DNA from: Candidatus Acidiferrales bacterium
GTDB lineage: Bacteria > Acidobacteriota > Terriglobia > Acidiferrales > UBA7541
Assembly (NCBI GenBank): GCA_030044295.1
Contig: JASHWB010000100.1
Coordinates: forward strand, 1 to 12,580
Length of the DNA stretch: 12,580 nucleotides
Direction: 5' to 3'
This document shows positions 1-8,191 of this stretch, piece by piece (within the stretch, counting starts at the first letter, position 1; each line of letters starts with the position of its first letter). The position numbers and the translations under genes are program-made. Below the pieces are notes generated by a model. The model had not been told where the DNA came from. It did no database searches and was given only the letters and a program-made list of their open reading frames with translations.

Positions 1-296
1 ACGGAATTGATGGCACGCAAATGCCTTTCCGCCGCGACGGCTTTAGGCAAGGCCTCGCGGGCGTCCTGCTCGTCAAACAGTGTCTGACGCTGGAGATTTG
101 AAGTTTCGACGAAATCGCGGTCGATGATTCGCAGCTTGCCGAGTCCGGCGCGAACCAGCAAGTTCGCCATAGCTGTTCCCAGCGCGCCGCAGCCAACCAG
201 CACTGCCGCGCCGTTCAGCAGGCGCTCCTGGCCTTCTTCGCCTATCCCGTTGAAGAGAATCTGCCGCGAATACTTCTCCTGCTCTTCGGGTTTCAT
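1..296 (-). CDS. ThiF/MoeB/HesA-family E1-like adenylyltransferase, N-terminal part (truncated by window edge)
   Basis: Reading the minus strand from the ATG at 296-294 gives 98 codons that stay open to the window edge, so only the N-terminus is present. Proteins of this family bind ATP and adenylate the C-terminal glycine of a ubiquitin-like sulfur carrier (ThiS, MoaD or similar) in thiamin, molybdopterin or cysteine synthesis. The opening KYSRQILFNGIGEEGQ (residues 8-23) is the usual start of the MoeB/ThiF fold. It is followed by the glycine-rich nucleotide loop VGCGALGT (34-41), the acidic IIDRD (57-61) and NLQRQTLF (67-74), whose Arg contacts ATP in family members. An in-frame TAA lies eight codons upstream, with no other start between, so this ATG is secure; the ribosome site is weak. 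It diverges from the Omp85 operon across 90 bases. The visible part cannot decide between MoeB, ThiF and HesA, or show whether a rhodanese or JAB domain follows. Confidence 0.9.
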   Translation of the reverse strand, partial: MKPEEQEKYSRQILFNGIGEEGQERLLNGAAVLVGCGALGTAMANLLVRAGLGKLRIIDRDFVETSNLQRQTLFDEQDAREALPKAVAAERHLRAINS

Positions 297-317
297 CCGG
301 TGGGTTCCAGTCCGCGT

Positions 318-325
318 TTATGATA
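318..325. promoter_or_regulatory. possible bidirectional -10 element in the divergent 90-base gap
   Basis: The gap between the E1-like gene and the Omp85 operon contains TATGAT on the plus strand (319-324) and, from the same bases, TATCAT on the minus strand (325-320). Each matches five of six positions of the TATAAT box, so one AT-rich spot could serve both genes. Neither has a good -35: the minus strand has a partial TTGCGT at 350-345 with a long 19-base spacer, and the plus strand has none at 16-18 bases. This is a weak call based only on the motif and its position. Confidence 0.3.
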
Positions 326-386
326 GCGCCAATTCGCGCCAGGCACGCAAGGAGCCTGTGCTAACCTTGGTTGTTCCGCGAGGGGA

Positions 387-3362
387 ATGAGACTGTTCAG
401 GCGATCCCTACATCCATCGCGCGCCGCCGCTTGGCCCTTCATGCTTGCGGGTGGATTGACTTTTTTGGTTTTGCTTGCTGCCTCTGTCCGTGCGCAGGAG
501 CTGACGCTTGAGGGCCAACCGGTGGCCGAAGTCAGCGTGCTGGACGACACGGGGCATGCCGTTCCGGAAAAAATTCCGGTCCTTCCTTTGAAGCCCGGCG
601 AGCCCTTCAGTTTTGAGTCTGAACGAGAAAGCCTCCGGCGCCTATACGCCATGGGAGACTTTTCCGATATTCGCGCCACCGCGACGCGCGGGGAATTCGG
701 CCTTAACATCGACTTCATCGTGCAGCGGAACTACTACAACAACGTAGTGCGCGTGTACGGCCTCAAGCCGCCCCCAACCGAGTCCGCGGCGTTCGCCGCC
801 ATGCGTTTGAGCCTGGGCGATCCGTTCCGCGAAAGCGCTCTTCAGGAAGCCATCGGAAGGCTGAAAGGCATTTTGCAGGACAATGGCTTCTACCAGCCGA
901 AAATTACATGGACGCTCGAGCCACACGTGGATACGCGGCAAATGGATGTGACGGTCACCGTCGATCCCGGAACGCGTGCACGCGTGGGCGCGATCACAGT
1001 CGAGAACAAAACGCCTTACACGAACGCCCGTTTGCTGCGCCAGTCCAAGTTGTCGCGGAAGACCGCTCTCACGCAGGAGTCGCTATCGCGCATCTCTCAG
1101 CGATTGAAGAAATTTCTGGTCGATCAAGGTTATCTGGGCGCCGGGGTGGTCATATCCCGCCAAGACTACGACGCGAAATCGGGCGACGTTCCGCTGACGC
1201 TTTCAGTCACGGCAGGTCCGCGCGTCCGCGTGGAAACCGCCGGCGCGCGTGTGAGCAAATCTAGGCTCCGCAAGCTGCTCCCGATCTACGCCGAAGGCGC
1301 CGTGGACGAGGACTTGCTGCAGGAAGGGCGCCGCAACCTGCGCAACTACTTCCAGAGCGAGGGATATTTCAACGCGGCTGTGGATGTGACTTCGCACCAG
1401 GACTCTCCGGACAGCGAGCGCGTGATCAGTTATCAGGTTTCTCGCGGTGACCGCTATCGACTGGCTGGCGTGGCTTTCGATGGCAACACGTACTTCGGTT
1501 CGTCGCTCTTGGAAGCGCGCCTGAAGTTGCAACCGGCGTCGTTCGCTTCGAGCGGGCGCTTCAGCCAGCAAATGATGCGCGACGATTCGGACTCGATCCG
1601 CGGCCTTTACCTTTCGAACGGCTTCCGCGACGCCAAGATTTCGACCGATGTGGACGACCACTATCGCGGGAAGCGCAACAATCTTTTCGTCACGTTTCAT
1701 ATTGTTGAGGGTCCGCAAACGCGCATCGCCACGCTGAAAATCGAGGGAAATCAGGCGATCAGCACTGCTACGCTGCTTTCCGTCACGGGATCAACGCAGG
1801 GGCAGCCATACTCGGACTCCGGCGTATCCAGCGACCGGGACAACATTTTGGCGCTCTACTTCAACGAAGGCTTTCCCGATGCGGCGATGCAGGCTCAGCT
1901 CACGCCTTCGGGCAGCAATGAAGTCAATCTTGCGTACCGCGTGATCGAAGGCCGGCAGGTGGAGGTATCGAAACTGCTGCTAACGGGCTACGAGTTCACG
2001 CGCCGAGGCATCATCGCGCGCCAGGTGACCATCCAGCCGGGCGGCCCGCTGCGCGAAGGAGAAGTGGCGTCCACGCAACGGCAGCTTTACAACCTGGGAG
2101 TGTTTAACCGCGTGCAAGTGGCGCCGCAAAATCCCAACGGCACCGATCCCGAAAAGGCCGTCGTAGTGGACGTGCAAGAGGGCGACCGCTACACGATCGC
2201 CTATGGCTTTGGCTTTGAGGTCCAGCGCATCGCCGGTGGAACCAGCAACCCGAACGGCACCATCATCGGCGCCAGTCCCCGCGGGATTTTCGAGATCGCG
2301 CGCAACAACATGTTCGGCCGGGCGCAAACGCTTTCGCTTACCACTCGGGCCAGTACTCTCGAGTATCGCGCGTCTCTCGATTACAGCGCGGCCAATTTCT
2401 TGAACCATCGAAGCCTCACCGCGCAACTGACCGCTTTTGCGGACAAAACGCAGGACGTCAATACGTTTACTTCCACATCGCTCGAGGGAGGCGCGCAAAT
2501 CGCCGAGCGCCTGTCGCCCTCCAGTTCGTTGCTGTATCAGTATTTCTATCGGCGCGTGGAGGCGTCGAACATCGTTTCGACCATTAACCCGGAACAGATT
2601 CCCCTGCTCAGCCAACCCACCTTGGTGTCGGGCTTCGATATTACGTACGCGCGCGACCGCCGGGATAATCCCGCGGACGCGAGCCACGGCACGTTCAACA
2701 CTGTCGATTTCAGCGACGCGATTGAGGCCATCGGCTCCAGCGCCAGCTACTTGCGCGGATTCTTTCAGAACTCTTCGTTCTACTCGTTTGGCAGGGCATT
2801 CGTATTTGCGCGCTCGGTGCGCTTCGGCGTGGAAGCTCCGATCGGCAACACCGTCCCGCCTTACTCGGCTCTGTGCCTCGTTTCTTGTGTCACCGTTCCC
2901 TTGCCAGAGCGGTTTTACGCCGGCGGCGGAACTTCGTTGCGCGGTTTCGGTTTGAACCAGGCCGGTCCGCGCGACCCAACCACTGGGTTCCCGATTGGCG
3001 GGCTGGCGCTGCTCGTTTTTAACCAGGAGCTGCGATTTCCAATGCGGCTGCCATTCATCGGCAACCGGCTGGGCGGCACGATTTTCTATGACGGCGGGAA
3101 CGTATACGACGATATCTACCACATCACGCTTGCGTGGAAATCGAAGTCGCTCACCGATTTGAATTATTGGTCCAACACAGTCGGATTCGGTTTCCGCTAT
3201 CCGACGCCGGTTGGTCCGGTGAGGCTAGATTTCGGCGTGCTGCTGAATCCCGCTGAATACGAATACACGCCGGTTGCGTCGCCGTCGGATCCGAGCCCGA
3301 CGGCGCATTTCATCAACACTCCGCGCTACGGATTTTCGTTCAATATAGGTCCGGTGTTCTGA
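387..3362 (+). CDS. Omp85-superfamily (BamA/TamA-type) outer-membrane protein insertase with about seven POTRA domains
   Basis: Omp85 proteins are outer-membrane barrels that fold and insert other beta-barrel proteins. This one has 991 residues, longer than a usual BamA (about 800) or TamA (about 580). Residues 1-36 form a signal peptide with a likely cut after VRA (34-36). I count seven POTRA-like units, starting near residues 38, 119, 201, 282, 359, 447 and 527, each showing the helix pattern ending in a GF/GY/GDF turn followed by beta strands. A D15-type barrel runs from about 602 to the end. It includes LRGF (851-854), the equivalent of the conserved VRGF loop-6 motif, and ends in FSFNIGPVF with the terminal Phe expected of a beta-signal. 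C830 and C834 lie just before loop 6. The start ATG is immediately preceded by AGGGGA, unusually close for a ribosome site, but the next ATG (residue 19) would remove the charged signal n-region. The stop overlaps the next gene by one base. The number of POTRAs fits BamA better than TamA; next to tamB, one protein could fill both roles. Confidence 0.96.
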   Translation: MRLFRRSLHPSRAAAWPFMLAGGLTFLVLLAASVRAQELTLEGQPVAEVSVLDDTGHAVPEKIPVLPLKPGEPFSFESERESLRRLYAMGDFSDIRATATRGEFGLNIDFIVQRNYYNNVVRVYGLKPPPTESAAFAAMRLSLGDPFRESALQEAIGRLKGILQDNGFYQPKITWTLEPHVDTRQMDVTVTVDPGTRARVGAITVENKTPYTNARLLRQSKLSRKTALTQESLSRISQRLKKFLVDQGYLGAGVVISRQDYDAKSGDVPLTLSVTAGPRVRVETAGARVSKSRLRKLLPIYAEGAVDEDLLQEGRRNLRNYFQSEGYFNAAVDVTSHQDSPDSERVISYQVSRGDRYRLAGVAFDGNTYFGSSLLEARLKLQPASFASSGRFSQQMMRDDSDSIRGLYLSNGFRDAKISTDVDDHYRGKRNNLFVTFHIVEGPQTRIATLKIEGNQAISTATLLSVTGSTQGQPYSDSGVSSDRDNILALYFNEGFPDAAMQAQLTPSGSNEVNLAYRVIEGRQVEVSKLLLTGYEFTRRGIIARQVTIQPGGPLREGEVASTQRQLYNLGVFNRVQVAPQNPNGTDPEKAVVVDVQEGDRYTIAYGFGFEVQRIAGGTSNPNGTIIGASPRGIFEIARNNMFGRAQTLSLTTRASTLEYRASLDYSAANFLNHRSLTAQLTAFADKTQDVNTFTSTSLEGGAQIAERLSPSSSLLYQYFYRRVEASNIVSTINPEQIPLLSQPTLVSGFDITYARDRRDNPADASHGTFNTVDFSDAIEAIGSSASYLRGFFQNSSFYSFGRAFVFARSVRFGVEAPIGNTVPPYSALCLVSCVTVPLPERFYAGGGTSLRGFGLNQAGPRDPTTGFPIGGLALLVFNQELRFPMRLPFIGNRLGGTIFYDGGNVYDDIYHITLAWKSKSLTDLNYWSNTVGFGFRYPTPVGPVRLDFGVLLNPAEYEYTPVASPSDPSPTAHFINTPRYGFSFNIGPVF

Positions 3363-4060
3363 TGGGGCGCAGGCTGTGCATCATCGCGTTCTTGGGATGC
3401 TTCGCTCAGCCATTGCCGGCGCACGCGTTCGCAAAAGCGCAGGACGCAAACGCGAACGTGCCTACCGTGAGCCCGTCAAAATCCATTCCTATCGACAGCA
3501 TCGCTGTGCGCATCGAGTCCGACGTTATCACGGAGAGCGAGGTGCAAGAATTAGCCGCGTACCAGGATCTGGTGGACGGCAAATCGCAGCCTCGCTCCGA
3601 CATACTCAACGAGTTGATCGACCAATGGATTGTGCGTGGGGAAGCGTCTGCGGCGCAGTACCCGCAGCCGCTCAAGGCCGATGTAGATAGCGCGCTCGCG
3701 CAGCTTCAGAAGCAGTTTAGCTCGACGGCAGATTTTCAGCGCCGTTGCGGCGCCGCGGGGATTAACGAATCATCGGTGCGGCGCATATTGCGGCGCCAGA
3801 TGTATCTTTCGCGCTTTTTGGATTTCCGCTTCCGGCCGGCCGCGCAGGTTGATTCCGCCCAGGTGCAGAAATATTACGACGACACTCTCGTTCCCAAACT
3901 GAAATCACAAGGCGAGAAAATACCGCCGATGTCGGCCGTGGAGCCTGAAATCCGGGAAGTGCTGGTGCAGCAGGATATCGACATGCTCTCCCAGCAATGG
4001 CTCGATGATACTCGCAGCGGTCTGACCATCGATATTCTCCCGCAAGGAACGGGGCAGTGA
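3362..4060 (+). CDS. SurA-like periplasmic chaperone lacking a PPIase domain
   Basis: This 232-residue exported protein resembles the SurA/PrsA chaperone fold, which carries unfolded outer-membrane proteins through the periplasm. Residues 1-22 form a signal peptide with a cut after AHA. Residues 44-61 (IDSIAVRIESDVITESEV) match the opening of SurA N-terminal domains, followed by long helices ending in a Gln/Arg-rich segment. The C-terminus (about 190-232, including EIREVLVQQDIDMLSQQWL) looks like the helix and final strand that follow the parvulin domain in SurA. There is no room for that roughly 90-residue parvulin domain, so this is probably a chaperone without prolyl isomerase activity. 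The ATG shares one base with the Omp85 stop, and its own stop overlaps tamB by four bases, which implies translational coupling. A Cys at residue 13 inside the signal peptide is preceded by F-L-G, a poor lipobox, so I do not call a lipoprotein. Family assignment is by pattern and context. Confidence 0.85.
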   Translation: MGRRLCIIAFLGCFAQPLPAHAFAKAQDANANVPTVSPSKSIPIDSIAVRIESDVITESEVQELAAYQDLVDGKSQPRSDILNELIDQWIVRGEASAAQYPQPLKADVDSALAQLQKQFSSTADFQRRCGAAGINESSVRRILRRQMYLSRFLDFRFRPAAQVDSAQVQKYYDDTLVPKLKSQGEKIPPMSAVEPEIREVLVQQDIDMLSQQWLDDTRSGLTIDILPQGTGQ

Positions 4061-7000
4061 AGCTGCGCTGGTATCACTGGTTGATTAGCGCGCTGCTCAT
4101 TTGCGCCGCGATTGCTGGCACGGTTGTCGGTGTTTTCGAGACTGGCGTGGCCGAGAGTTGGATGCGCCACGAGATCATCAGCGAAATCGAAGCGCGCACC
4201 GGCATGCGCGCCGAGATTCAGTCCTTTCACTTTCGTCCATGGAATCTTCACGTCGAGATCGGCGGTTTGACGCTGCATGGGCTGGAGCCGGCCGGCTCCC
4301 AGCCGCTGTTTCATGCGGACCTGGTCGACATAAAGATTCGAGTCATCTCATTCTTTCGCCACCAGATCGCGCTCGATCAGTTGCTGATCGACCGGCCCGA
4401 CGTCGCAATTCGTATCGATAAAGACGGTCACAGCAACATACCCAGCCCGCGAAGGCAATCGGCCGGCCGGCCTTGGCGGCAAACTTTATTTCAGCTTCGA
4501 ATCGCTAAACTCGAGGTCCGCGACGGCAGCTTTTCCTTCAATCGCCGGCGTAGGCCGTTTTCCGTCGGTGGTGACAATTTCCAATTCGATCTTGGCTACG
4601 GTGCGCCTGCCGCCGCGCCGACTTTTTATGCTGGGAATCTCGTCTGGCAAAACGTGCAAATCGCCAGAGCGCCGTGGCGCGAGTTCGCGTCAACTTTCTC
4701 CGCGAAATTCACGCTGTACCCGGACTCGTTCGATCTCGACGAACTCGTGTGGACCTTGCCCCGTTCGCAAGTCCGGGTTCGAGCAGATTTGGCAAGCTTC
4801 GCGCGTCCAGCTTGGAGCCTCCGATACCGCGGCAACCTGGCCCTTTCCGATTTGCGAACGATTTTCCGCAAGAAGAATATTCCGGATGGAGCCGTCGAGT
4901 TTTCCGGCCAGGCAGAATACAAACCAGCGTCCGCGTCGCAGGGAACCGTGGCCAATGAAACCAGCGGTGCATCTTCGGCGAAACAATCTGCCGCCTCCCG
5001 CGGCGAACTGTCGGCCAGCGGCTACTATAAGGCGCAGCAAATCCGGTTACCCTATGTGTGGTTTCATACCAGCGGCATTTCAACCTGGGGCGATTTCACG
5101 GTTGCACAACGCCATCTCACCGTTCCGAACTTGCGCATCGTAGCCGTCGGCGGCGCCGCCACAGGGCGGCTGGACATGGATTTCGACGGGCTTCGCTTTC
5201 GCACTGAAACGCACATGCGGGGAGATAGTCTGGCGCAGATTTTTGGCGCTCTCGATCATCCCGGTTTCCCCGTGGACGCTCTCCATTGGGATGGCATCCT
5301 CGACGTGGACTCGGTGAACACCTGGACTCGCGACTTCCGCGATTTCCGTTCGACTGGCGAAAGCCGTTGGTCCCCTCCTGCGTCGCTGGCCGCCGGAAGG
5401 ATTCCAGTCACGGCGCAAATGAACTACGACTACTCGGACAAGCTGCATCGCGTCACGATCTCGCAAGGCGAAATCCAGACGCCCAGCTCGCACATCCAGA
5501 TTTCGGGGCCGATGGGCAGCCAGGCGTCGGACCTCCAAATCCAATTTCACACGAGCGACCTGCTCGCTTGGGATCAGTTCATCAACATTTTGCGCGGAGA
5601 AAAAGCCACTCCCCAGCGCATCGCGGGCGCGGCTACCTGGAGCGGGACAATTGCGGGCCCGATCACCGCGCCCACATTCTCCGGCCATGTGACGGCGACC
5701 GACGGCGCTTACGGCAAGCTTTTCTGGGACCACATCAATGGCGACATGCAATACTCCCCGGATGGCTTCCGGATGAGCCACACGGCGGTGCGCCGGGGCC
5801 GCAGTCTCGCGGACTTCGATCTTTACCTGGCGCTTGACGGAAACTGGGGTTTTTCGCCTTCCAGCAATTGGACGCTGGATGCGCGCATGCAGCATTCGCC
5901 CAGCGACGATCTCCAGGCGATGTTCGGCACCAGCTACCCAATCACCGGGTATCTAACCGGCGACTTCCATGGCCGAGGCACGCGCGGGATGCCGGAGTTC
6001 GACGCGGATTTCACTTACGACGATATCGACGCGAAGGGATTTCAGTTCAAGAGCCTTACCGGGCGGCTGCACGCTGAGCATGACGACGTGCAACTTACGA
6101 ACGCCGTCTTGGAAAAGGGCACGGGCAGCATAACCGGAAACTTGGAATACCGGATCGAAGAGCGCCAGGCGATCTTCGATCTGACAGGTGATCGCATCCC
6201 GCTCGAAAGCCTCTCTCAGCTGCAAACGTCAGCGCTGCCGATTGCAGGCAAACTTAGCTTCCGCCTTCGCGGGAGAGGTCCGCTGTTAGCGCCCGTCGCC
6301 GAGGGTGACATTCGCGTCTCGAACCTGACTCTTGGAGTGGAAACGGAGGGCAACTACTCGGGGCGACTGGATTCCGATGGCCGTCTGGCGCACCTGACGA
6401 TTGCTTCGGAGCCGTCGTCGGATCGTTTGCAAGGAGAATTGACAGTTGGCCTGGCGGGAGATCAGCCCGTCGCCGGACACCTCTCTATAAACAACTTCGA
6501 CCTTGATCCGTTCATCAGCTCCGGATTGCACTTGAAGCAGCTCACTGGCCATGGCTCGGCCGACGGTGCTTTCGCGGTTTCAGGCAACCTTCGGCATCCG
6601 GATTCGATTCAGATTCGCGCCGATATCGCGCGCATATCGTTCAATTACGAACTCGTGCAACTCACCAACGATCGTGATATCCGCCTGACCTACCAGCGAA
6701 ACGAAGTGCGCGTCGAACAAGCCCATCTCCACGGGCCCGATACGGATTTCAGCATCAGCGGGAATGCACGCTTCGATGGCGATCGCCCGTTGAATTTCGC
6801 GATTTCGGGCGGAATAAACTTGCGCTTGATCAGGGGCCTAGAGCCGGCTCTCGATGCCAAGGGGCGAGCGGACTTGAACGTCTCGATTTCGGGAACGATG
6901 GCGCGCCCGCAAGTGATCGGGCAGGCCAGCGTGCGGGATGCCTCCGCTAACTACGCGGATTTTCCCGTCGGTCTTAGCAAGCTGAACGGGAATATCGTCT

Positions 7001-8073
7001 TCAATCGCAGCCAGCTCCTTTTCGATCGCGTGACGGCCGAGGCTGGGGGCGGCCAAATGTCTCTCAGTGGCAGCATCACATACGGAGAAGGACCGCTGCG
7101 ATATGAGGTCACTGCGACCACTTCCACGATCCGTATTCGCTATCCCGAAGGCATGAGCTGGCTTGCTGGTGGCACGCTGCGTTTTTCCGGCACCACGTCC
7201 GCGGCGCTCCTCAGCGGACGGGTCACCGTCGATCGCCTCCTCTTTGCGCCCGGCGTGGACGTGACTACATTTTTCGCCTCGGCTTCCCAGCCGTCCACAG
7301 AGGCTGCCACCACTTCCACGTTTCTTCAGAATCTGGCATTCGACGTTCAGGGCCAAACGTCTCCCGGCGCCCGCATTGAATGGACTGGCGCGCACATCGA
7401 AGTCGACGGCAACGTTCGCCTGCGCGGCACTTGGGACCGCCCTGTGTTGCTCGGCCACGTTCATCTGCTCAGCGGCGAAATGCCGTTCCGCGGCAACACG
7501 TTCCAGCTGACGCGAGGCGACATTAATTTCGCGAATCCATTTCGGCTCGACCCCGTTCTCGACGTGGAGCTGACTTCCACGATCAGCGAATATCAAGTCA
7601 CGGTCGATTTCTCCGGGCCGGCCGACCGGCTCACGATGAACTACCGCTCCGATCCGCCGCTGCCCGATTCGGATATCGTTGCGCTTCTCGCGCTTGGCAC
7701 TCCGGGGCAGGGCACTGCCTTGCAGTCCCAACCGGGCGCGGGGCAGAACTATGGCGCCACGGCGCTGCTCTCCGAGGCGATCACCAGTGGCATCGGCGGC
7801 CGGATCGAGCATCTATTTGGCATCAGCCAATTCCGTGTTGATCCTTTCGCTGCGGGGGCCACAACCGAGTCCAATGCAGCCGCGCGCGTCACAATCGTGG
7901 AGCAGATGGCGCGCGGGCTAACCATCACCTACTCCACCAATGCGGCCACCACGAACCAGTATCAGTTGATCCAGGTCGAATACGCCGTGAAAGGAAATGT
8001 CTCCGTCGAATTTCTGCGCGATATCAACGGCACTTATGGCTTTGACATCAAGTGGGTGCGGCACTTCAAGTAG
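4057..8073 (+). CDS. tamB: TamB-family inner-membrane/periplasmic translocation and assembly protein (DUF490)
   Basis: TamB proteins span the periplasm from an inner-membrane anchor to an outer-membrane Omp85 partner. They are implicated in assembly of some outer-membrane proteins and in phospholipid transport between the membranes. This one has 1338 residues, close to E. coli TamB (1259). It begins with GTG inside GTGA, overlapping the upstream stop by four bases, with AAGGA about ten bases before it. Residues 8-28 form a membrane anchor. An AsmA-like region follows (about 30-130), then long repetitive beta strands typical of the groove-forming domain, and an Ala/Ser-rich stretch at about 292-318. 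The C-terminal DUF490 domain contains the signature RSDPPLPDSDIVALLALG beginning near residue 1197. The ending KWVRHFK is a little unusual, since many homologues end in an aromatic residue or acidic-aromatic pair. Its place behind the Omp85 gene supports a working complex. A full-length antisense reading frame inside it is a codon-bias shadow. Confidence 0.95.
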   Translation: MKLRWYHWLISALLICAAIAGTVVGVFETGVAESWMRHEIISEIEARTGMRAEIQSFHFRPWNLHVEIGGLTLHGLEPAGSQPLFHADLVDIKIRVISFFRHQIALDQLLIDRPDVAIRIDKDGHSNIPSPRRQSAGRPWRQTLFQLRIAKLEVRDGSFSFNRRRRPFSVGGDNFQFDLGYGAPAAAPTFYAGNLVWQNVQIARAPWREFASTFSAKFTLYPDSFDLDELVWTLPRSQVRVRADLASFARPAWSLRYRGNLALSDLRTIFRKKNIPDGAVEFSGQAEYKPASASQGTVANETSGASSAKQSAASRGELSASGYYKAQQIRLPYVWFHTSGISTWGDFTVAQRHLTVPNLRIVAVGGAATGRLDMDFDGLRFRTETHMRGDSLAQIFGALDHPGFPVDALHWDGILDVDSVNTWTRDFRDFRSTGESRWSPPASLAAGRIPVTAQMNYDYSDKLHRVTISQGEIQTPSSHIQISGPMGSQASDLQIQFHTSDLLAWDQFINILRGEKATPQRIAGAATWSGTIAGPITAPTFSGHVTATDGAYGKLFWDHINGDMQYSPDGFRMSHTAVRRGRSLADFDLYLALDGNWGFSPSSNWTLDARMQHSPSDDLQAMFGTSYPITGYLTGDFHGRGTRGMPEFDADFTYDDIDAKGFQFKSLTGRLHAEHDDVQLTNAVLEKGTGSITGNLEYRIEERQAIFDLTGDRIPLESLSQLQTSALPIAGKLSFRLRGRGPLLAPVAEGDIRVSNLTLGVETEGNYSGRLDSDGRLAHLTIASEPSSDRLQGELTVGLAGDQPVAGHLSINNFDLDPFISSGLHLKQLTGHGSADGAFAVSGNLRHPDSIQIRADIARISFNYELVQLTNDRDIRLTYQRNEVRVEQAHLHGPDTDFSISGNARFDGDRPLNFAISGGINLRLIRGLEPALDAKGRADLNVSISGTMARPQVIGQASVRDASANYADFPVGLSKLNGNIVFNRSQLLFDRVTAEAGGGQMSLSGSITYGEGPLRYEVTATTSTIRIRYPEGMSWLAGGTLRFSGTTSAALLSGRVTVDRLLFAPGVDVTTFFASASQPSTEAATTSTFLQNLAFDVQGQTSPGARIEWTGAHIEVDGNVRLRGTWDRPVLLGHVHLLSGEMPFRGNTFQLTRGDINFANPFRLDPVLDVELTSTISEYQVTVDFSGPADRLTMNYRSDPPLPDSDIVALLALGTPGQGTALQSQPGAGQNYGATALLSEAITSGIGGRIEHLFGISQFRVDPFAAGATTESNAAARVTIVEQMARGLTITYSTNAATTNQYQLIQVEYAVKGNVSVEFLRDINGTYGFDIKWVRHFK

Positions 8074-8112
8074 GACGTCGCCATCCAGCTGACGACAGAC
8101 GCTGGTGCTGCC

Positions 8113-8139
8113 GCACGCCGGCGTGCAGGTTCTTAAACC
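8113..8139. terminator. possible hairpin between convergent tamB and DUF2059 genes
   Basis: The 118 bases between the two converging genes contain a perfect 14-base palindrome, GCACGCC/GGCGTGC (8113-8126). It can fold as a five-base stem with a CCGG loop. A small GGTT-CTTA-AACC dyad follows at 8128-8139. No T-run follows on either strand, so this is a weak terminator candidate, supported mainly by position. Nothing else stands out between 8074 and 8191. Confidence 0.3.
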
Positions 8140-8191
8140 GCACCGTCTGTTGCTTTCCGCTCGTTCAGTCGATGTTCGTAACCAACTGCGT

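Noticed and set aside
1980..3122. A 380-codon open frame on the minus strand inside the Omp85 gene
   Set aside because: It is fully antisense to a clear Omp85 barrel, its translation is Arg/Ala/Val-rich with no recognisable domain, and such frames are expected in GC-rich genes with biased third positions.
3362..3424. Lipoprotein signal in the SurA-like protein (Cys at residue 13)
   Set aside because: The residues before the Cys (F-L-G) do not fit a lipobox well, the hydrophobic part before it is too short, and a good AHA signal-peptidase I site follows.
5080..5895. A 271-codon antisense frame inside tamB
   Set aside because: Same reasons: no family resemblance, no ribosome site, and it overlaps continuous TamB coding sequence.
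6838..7812. A 324-codon open frame on the minus strand inside tamB
   Set aside because: It is antisense to the well-supported DUF490 region and its low-complexity, basic composition is that of a shadow frame.
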